This document shows, one piece after another, positions 63,001 to 64,000 of a stretch of DNA of 64,000 bases (the stretch's first letter is position 1; every line of letters begins with the position of its first letter). The notes beneath the pieces are model-generated. The model saw only the letters and a program-made list of their open reading frames with translations. It made no database searches and was not told the DNA's origin. The position numbers and the translations under genes were made by a program. This DNA is from Enterobacter ludwigii. GTDB taxonomy: Bacteria > Pseudomonadota > Gammaproteobacteria > Enterobacterales > Enterobacteriaceae. Location of the stretch: assembly GCF_001750725.1 (NCBI RefSeq), contig NZ_CP017279.1, forward strand, positions 1,364,001 to 1,428,000, read 5' to 3'.

Positions 63001-64000
63001 CTCCAGTGATGGGCTGAAAACCGGCTCTGCGTTGACGGTGACCGTCAATGGTAAAACCTATGCGGCGACGGTTCTGGCCGACGGAACCTGGGCGGCAGCG
63101 ATCCCGGCCGCCGACGTCAGCGCGCTGAGCGCAGGCAAGGTGACGGTAACCGTTGAGGGTCAGAGCACCGCAGGAAACCCGGTGACGATCGCGCATGACG
63201 TCACGGTCGATCTGGCCGCGGTGGCGATCAGCGTCAACGCGATTGCCACCGACGACGTGATCAACGCGGCGGAAAAAGGCACGGACCTGGTCCTGTCGGG
63301 TACCACCACCCACGTCGAAGCCAACCAGACCGTGTATATCACCTTTGGCGGCAAGTCTTACACCGCGACCGTGGATGCCAGCGGTAACTGGACCGCTACC
63401 GTGCCTTCTGCTGATTTAGGCAGCCTGAAGGAGGGCGATGCCAGCGTGCAGGTTAGCGTCACCAACGTGAACGGCAACAGCGCGTCAGCGGGCCGTGAAT
63501 ACAGCGTGGATACGACCGCGCCGACGGTCACTATCGACATTGTCAGCGACAACAACATCATTAATGCGTCTGAAGCGCAGCAGGATTTGGTGGTTAACGG
63601 CATCACAAACGCGGAAGCGGGTCAGACCGTGACCGTTACGCTGAACGGCAAGGATTACACCACCGCCGTGCAGGCGGATGGCAGCTGGAGCCTGAGCGTA
63701 CCGTCAACCGACCTGAGCGGCATTACCGACGGAAACTACACCATCACCGCGGCGGTATCCGACAAAGCGGGTAACCCGGCCTCGGTGGATCGTGACGTGC
63801 TGGTGGATACCACGGTGCCGCAGTTGACCATTCACACCGTTTCGGATGACGACGTCATCAACAGCGTTGAGCACGCGCAGGCGCTGATTGTCACCGGGTC
63901 TGTCACCGGCGCGGCAGCGGGTGATGTGGTCACCGTCACCATCAATAATAAATCTTACACCGCCACGCTGGATGCTGCGGGCAACTGGAGCGTGGGAGTG
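57020..64000 (+). CDS. BapA-like giant repetitive adhesin (5' part, no stop in window)
   Basis: The frame starts at ATG 57020 after GGAGAGG and remains in the same phase to the last base, so at least 2327 codons are coded. The N-terminus (residues 1-100) matches the BapA prefix domain (IEIQGSAQDVVRYVRQGKDL, VIRCNNYFVED). A Gly/Ala hydrophobic stretch (PWGWIAGAALGGGAIGALLA, 134-153) follows, as in other large adhesins. From about residue 175 the protein consists of Bap-type Ig-like domains, each with the pattern DDVINAAE and D/GxxAGNxxS. By family knowledge it is a cell-surface biofilm and host-attachment protein exported by type I secretion. The C-terminal secretion signal lies outside the window. 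Confidence 0.93.
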   Translation, partial: MSNVKIVDVIIRKTAEKTKLTGEGNLSVSISSPSVIEIQGSAQDVVRYVRQGKDLLIYMKDGSVIRCNNYFVEDPQTHNQSELVFNDQQELTHISFADAGEASGVAVTELTAQATPVASIEPFLEQGSVLNDAPWGWIAGAALGGGAIGALLAHGGDGETKTKVIDNTKDVESATPTFLLTDNAGDKQGVLSGKAITDDNTPTFSGTGQPGATIQVKDSSGSTIASTMVGKEGTWTVKLPTQADGEHTWSVVQIDGSKTTQAGSITVTISTADASITLGTTAGDNVINASEHSAGFTLSGTSKNLAQGIGLTVTLNGKTYTAEVGAGGAWSVNVPAADAQALGDGTWTVNVSGKDAAGNTVSGSQTIGVDTNAPALSVDTIAQDNVINAAEHNQALTLTGKTDAEAGQIVTVTLNGKNHTATVGSDGTWSVTLPASEVQSLANGDHTLTVNVSDKAGNGSSTTADFTVDTAAPVVTINTVADDNILNTSEQGQAQIISGTASGAAAGDVVSVTVGGQTFTGVVQADGSWSVGVPASVVGLLGEGNHNITVSVTDAAGNTGSATHGITLSGNPPEFTVHAISQDNVLNAQEAMQPLSLTGTSTLPDGSAITVTLNNVNYQTVVENGSWSVQVPVSDVLQLANTLYTVSVSGTDSVGNSGSAEATLLVDTVLPQVVINTFAGDNRVNNAEVAADQTISGRVTGAAAGDTVSVSVGGKHYSATVGSDLTWNLTIPSADLKAFGDGDLTITASVTNSHGNTGSGERDININAALPGLRVNTLSGDDVINAIEQHQDLTVTGSSSHLAAGTQITVTINNVDYVTVVNATGGWQIGVPASDLQSWTPGHIAVHVSAEDAWGNAVAAEHPIELDLNAVAVTVDVISGDDRLNAAEKGSDLTLSGQTQGVEAGQTVVVKFADRTYTAQVQQDGSWSLTVPASAMEMLIDGRAQVSVSVTNVNGNSADASRVVTVDTLPPDITINNLTDDNIISAAEAQQDIVLSGSSTAEAGQTVTVALNGKTYQTTVQHDGSWQLTVPAADVGALADGTVTVTATVSDVAGNSSSTDRVGLVDATVPQVTINDFVTDTNTINQLAHTQAQVLSGSVTGAAAGDWVTVTINNVDYTTVVDAAGNWSLGLPASVVQGLADGTWTITVSVTDQSGNTGSSTLEVVVNTVTPEIGIHTLAADDVINATEKGENLLLSGTSNQPEGTPITVALNGIHYTAITDASGNWSVTVPASAVSALGEAHYTVTASVTDSVGNSASATHDVLVDSSLPVVTLNTLAGDNIINAAELAAGQTLTGKVANAAAGDIVTLTLGGQTYTVAVQDDLTWSLPLTQSQLTALGNGELTVTASVTNAHGNTGSAALDFTIDAQLPGLRIDTVAGDDVINIIEHGQNLIVSGTSTDLAAGSTVTVTINNIEYVATVLADGTWKAAVPAADVSQWADGPLDITARAQDASANPVNIGTVVDVDLAPVAISVNSVTPDNVLNAAEKGHDLALSGTTSGVEAGQTVTVTFGGKSYTTTVDANGNWAYTVPAADVSGLKEGDARVQVSVSNVNGNPASSSHEFSVDTTAPAVTIDTVSHDNMLNAAEAAQDLTLSGTSTAEAGQTVTVTFNGNQYTAQVQADGSWTLDVPAADLAGITDGTAVVTATVSDKAGNPASTDASVLVDTTVPQITFNTVAGDDILNIAEHGQALIVSGTVTGAQAGDVITVTLNGKNYSAMLDASGNWSMGIPAADAGALGNGDHTMSATLTDKAGNSTTQTHEIAVSLTAPVIAINTVAGDDVINAIEKGEDLQLSGTSNQPDGTTIVVTLNGINYTATTDASGSWSVTVPAANVSALGEANYTVTASVTDTAGNSASTSHQALVDSALPVVTINAVAIDDVINAAEVTTGQTLSGNVSGAASGDTVTISMGGITWTATVQDDLSWSVNVPPEVLKAIGNGDLTVTASVTNGHGNTGSGSRDITIDANLPGLRVDTVAGDDVINSIEHGQNLIISGSSDGLKTGSALTVTVNGKTYAATVLADGTWAAAIPAADVSALSAGKVTVTVEGQSTAGNPVTIAHDVTVDLAAVAISVNAIATDDVINAAEKGTDLVLSGTTTHVEANQTVYITFGGKSYTATVDASGNWTATVPSADLGSLKEGDASVQVSVTNVNGNSASAGREYSVDTTAPTVTIDIVSDNNIINASEAQQDLVVNGITNAEAGQTVTVTLNGKDYTTAVQADGSWSLSVPSTDLSGITDGNYTITAAVSDKAGNPASVDRDVLVDTTVPQLTIHTVSDDDVINSVEHAQALIVTGSVTGAAAGDVVTVTINNKSYTATLDAAGNWSVGV
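57853..64000 (+). repeat. about 21 tandem Ig-like units in the adhesin
   Basis: The unit start, recognised by the D(D/N)-x-(I/L)-N-x-x-E motif, recurs about every 293-303 bp: near 57867, 58168, 58465, 58765, 59058, 59357, 59650, 59955, 60253, 60556, 60853, 61153, 61450, 61753, 62053, 62350, 62650, 62950, 63250, 63547 and 63847. Each encodes about 100 residues, and the last runs off the window. Confidence 0.88.
58750..64000 (+). repeat. six-unit super-repeat with 1794-bp period
   Basis: Units 4-9, 10-15 and 16-21 are position-by-position relatives. The Glu codon of the start motif in units 4, 10 and 16 lies at 58787, 60581 and 62375, exactly 1794 bp apart each time. Units 5, 11 and 17 follow at 59081, 60878 and 62672 and all end in LPGLR. 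Copies two and three are the most alike. Confidence 0.85.

Noticed and set aside
57853..64000. Regular repeats that could suggest a CRISPR or satellite array
   Set aside because: The period is about 300 bp, the frame is kept throughout and the repeats translate into Ig-like domains.

Overview
The window reads as chromosome of an Enterobacteriaceae member close to Enterobacter, Lelliottia or Leclercia. The base composition is GC-rich, the paa proteins look nearly identical in length and sequence to those of Escherichia coli, and the block azoR-hrpA-ydcF-gapC-cybB keeps the E. coli backbone order. Between and around these anchors are many accessory genes that E. coli K-12 lacks. No rRNA, tRNA, CRISPR array, insertion sequence or prophage was seen.

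Region 1 (1-11730) is the complete aerobic phenylacetate catabolon: paaZ (only its 5' end, minus strand), a divergent control region, the overlapping operon paaABCDEFGHIJK, then paaX (repressor) and paaY. PaaK makes phenylacetyl-CoA, PaaABCDE epoxidises it, PaaG isomerises it to the oxepin, PaaZ opens the ring, and PaaJ/PaaF/PaaH finish a beta-oxidation-like route to acetyl-CoA and succinyl-CoA. Inverted TGATTC/GAATCA pairs lie before both paaA and paaX.

Region 2 (11700-28000) is a patchwork of small regulator-plus-target modules: an omptin outer-membrane protease; LysR with a DUF1330 protein; LysR with an amidohydrolase; a TetR-controlled RND efflux pair; MerR with an SDR; LysR with an old-yellow-enzyme reductase, an atypical SDR and a periplasmic SnoaL-like protein; TetR with a DUF1348 protein. 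Several of the divergent or leader regions contain a clear palindromic operator candidate.

Region 3 (27945-35052) has a two-gene unknown membrane module on the minus strand, divergent from an eight-gene tightly overlapping operon (SnoaL-like, SDR, FAD amine oxidase, DUF1365, cyclopropane-synthase-like methyltransferase, DUF2878, chalcone-isomerase-like, DUF3833 lipoprotein). This resembles the lipid-modifying, photo-oxidative-stress operons that elsewhere sit beside an ECF sigma factor and ChrR, but no such regulator is present here. Its leader has three copies of a GTGTAA motif, two of them forming an inverted repeat.

Region 4 (35055-41133) carries two paired YdcZ-type membrane proteins with a LysR gene, a folate-independent methionine synthase pair (MesD plus its DUF1852 partner MesX), yaiL, a RluA-like pseudouridine synthase and azoR. 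Region 5 (41339-54825) has hrpA, an O-methyltransferase, a tripartite MFS/HlyD/outer-membrane efflux operon, ydcF, an intact gapC, cybB, and a DeoR regulator with a Gfo/Idh/MocA oxidoreductase.

Region 6 (54841-64000) is a large-adhesin type I secretion locus: an AT-rich 720-bp leader with hairpins, a TolC-family outer-membrane protein, then a BapA-like giant adhesin that remains open to the window edge. The adhesin consists of about 21 Ig-like units of about 100 residues, and from the fourth unit on these are arranged as a higher-order six-unit super-repeat with a 1794-bp period.
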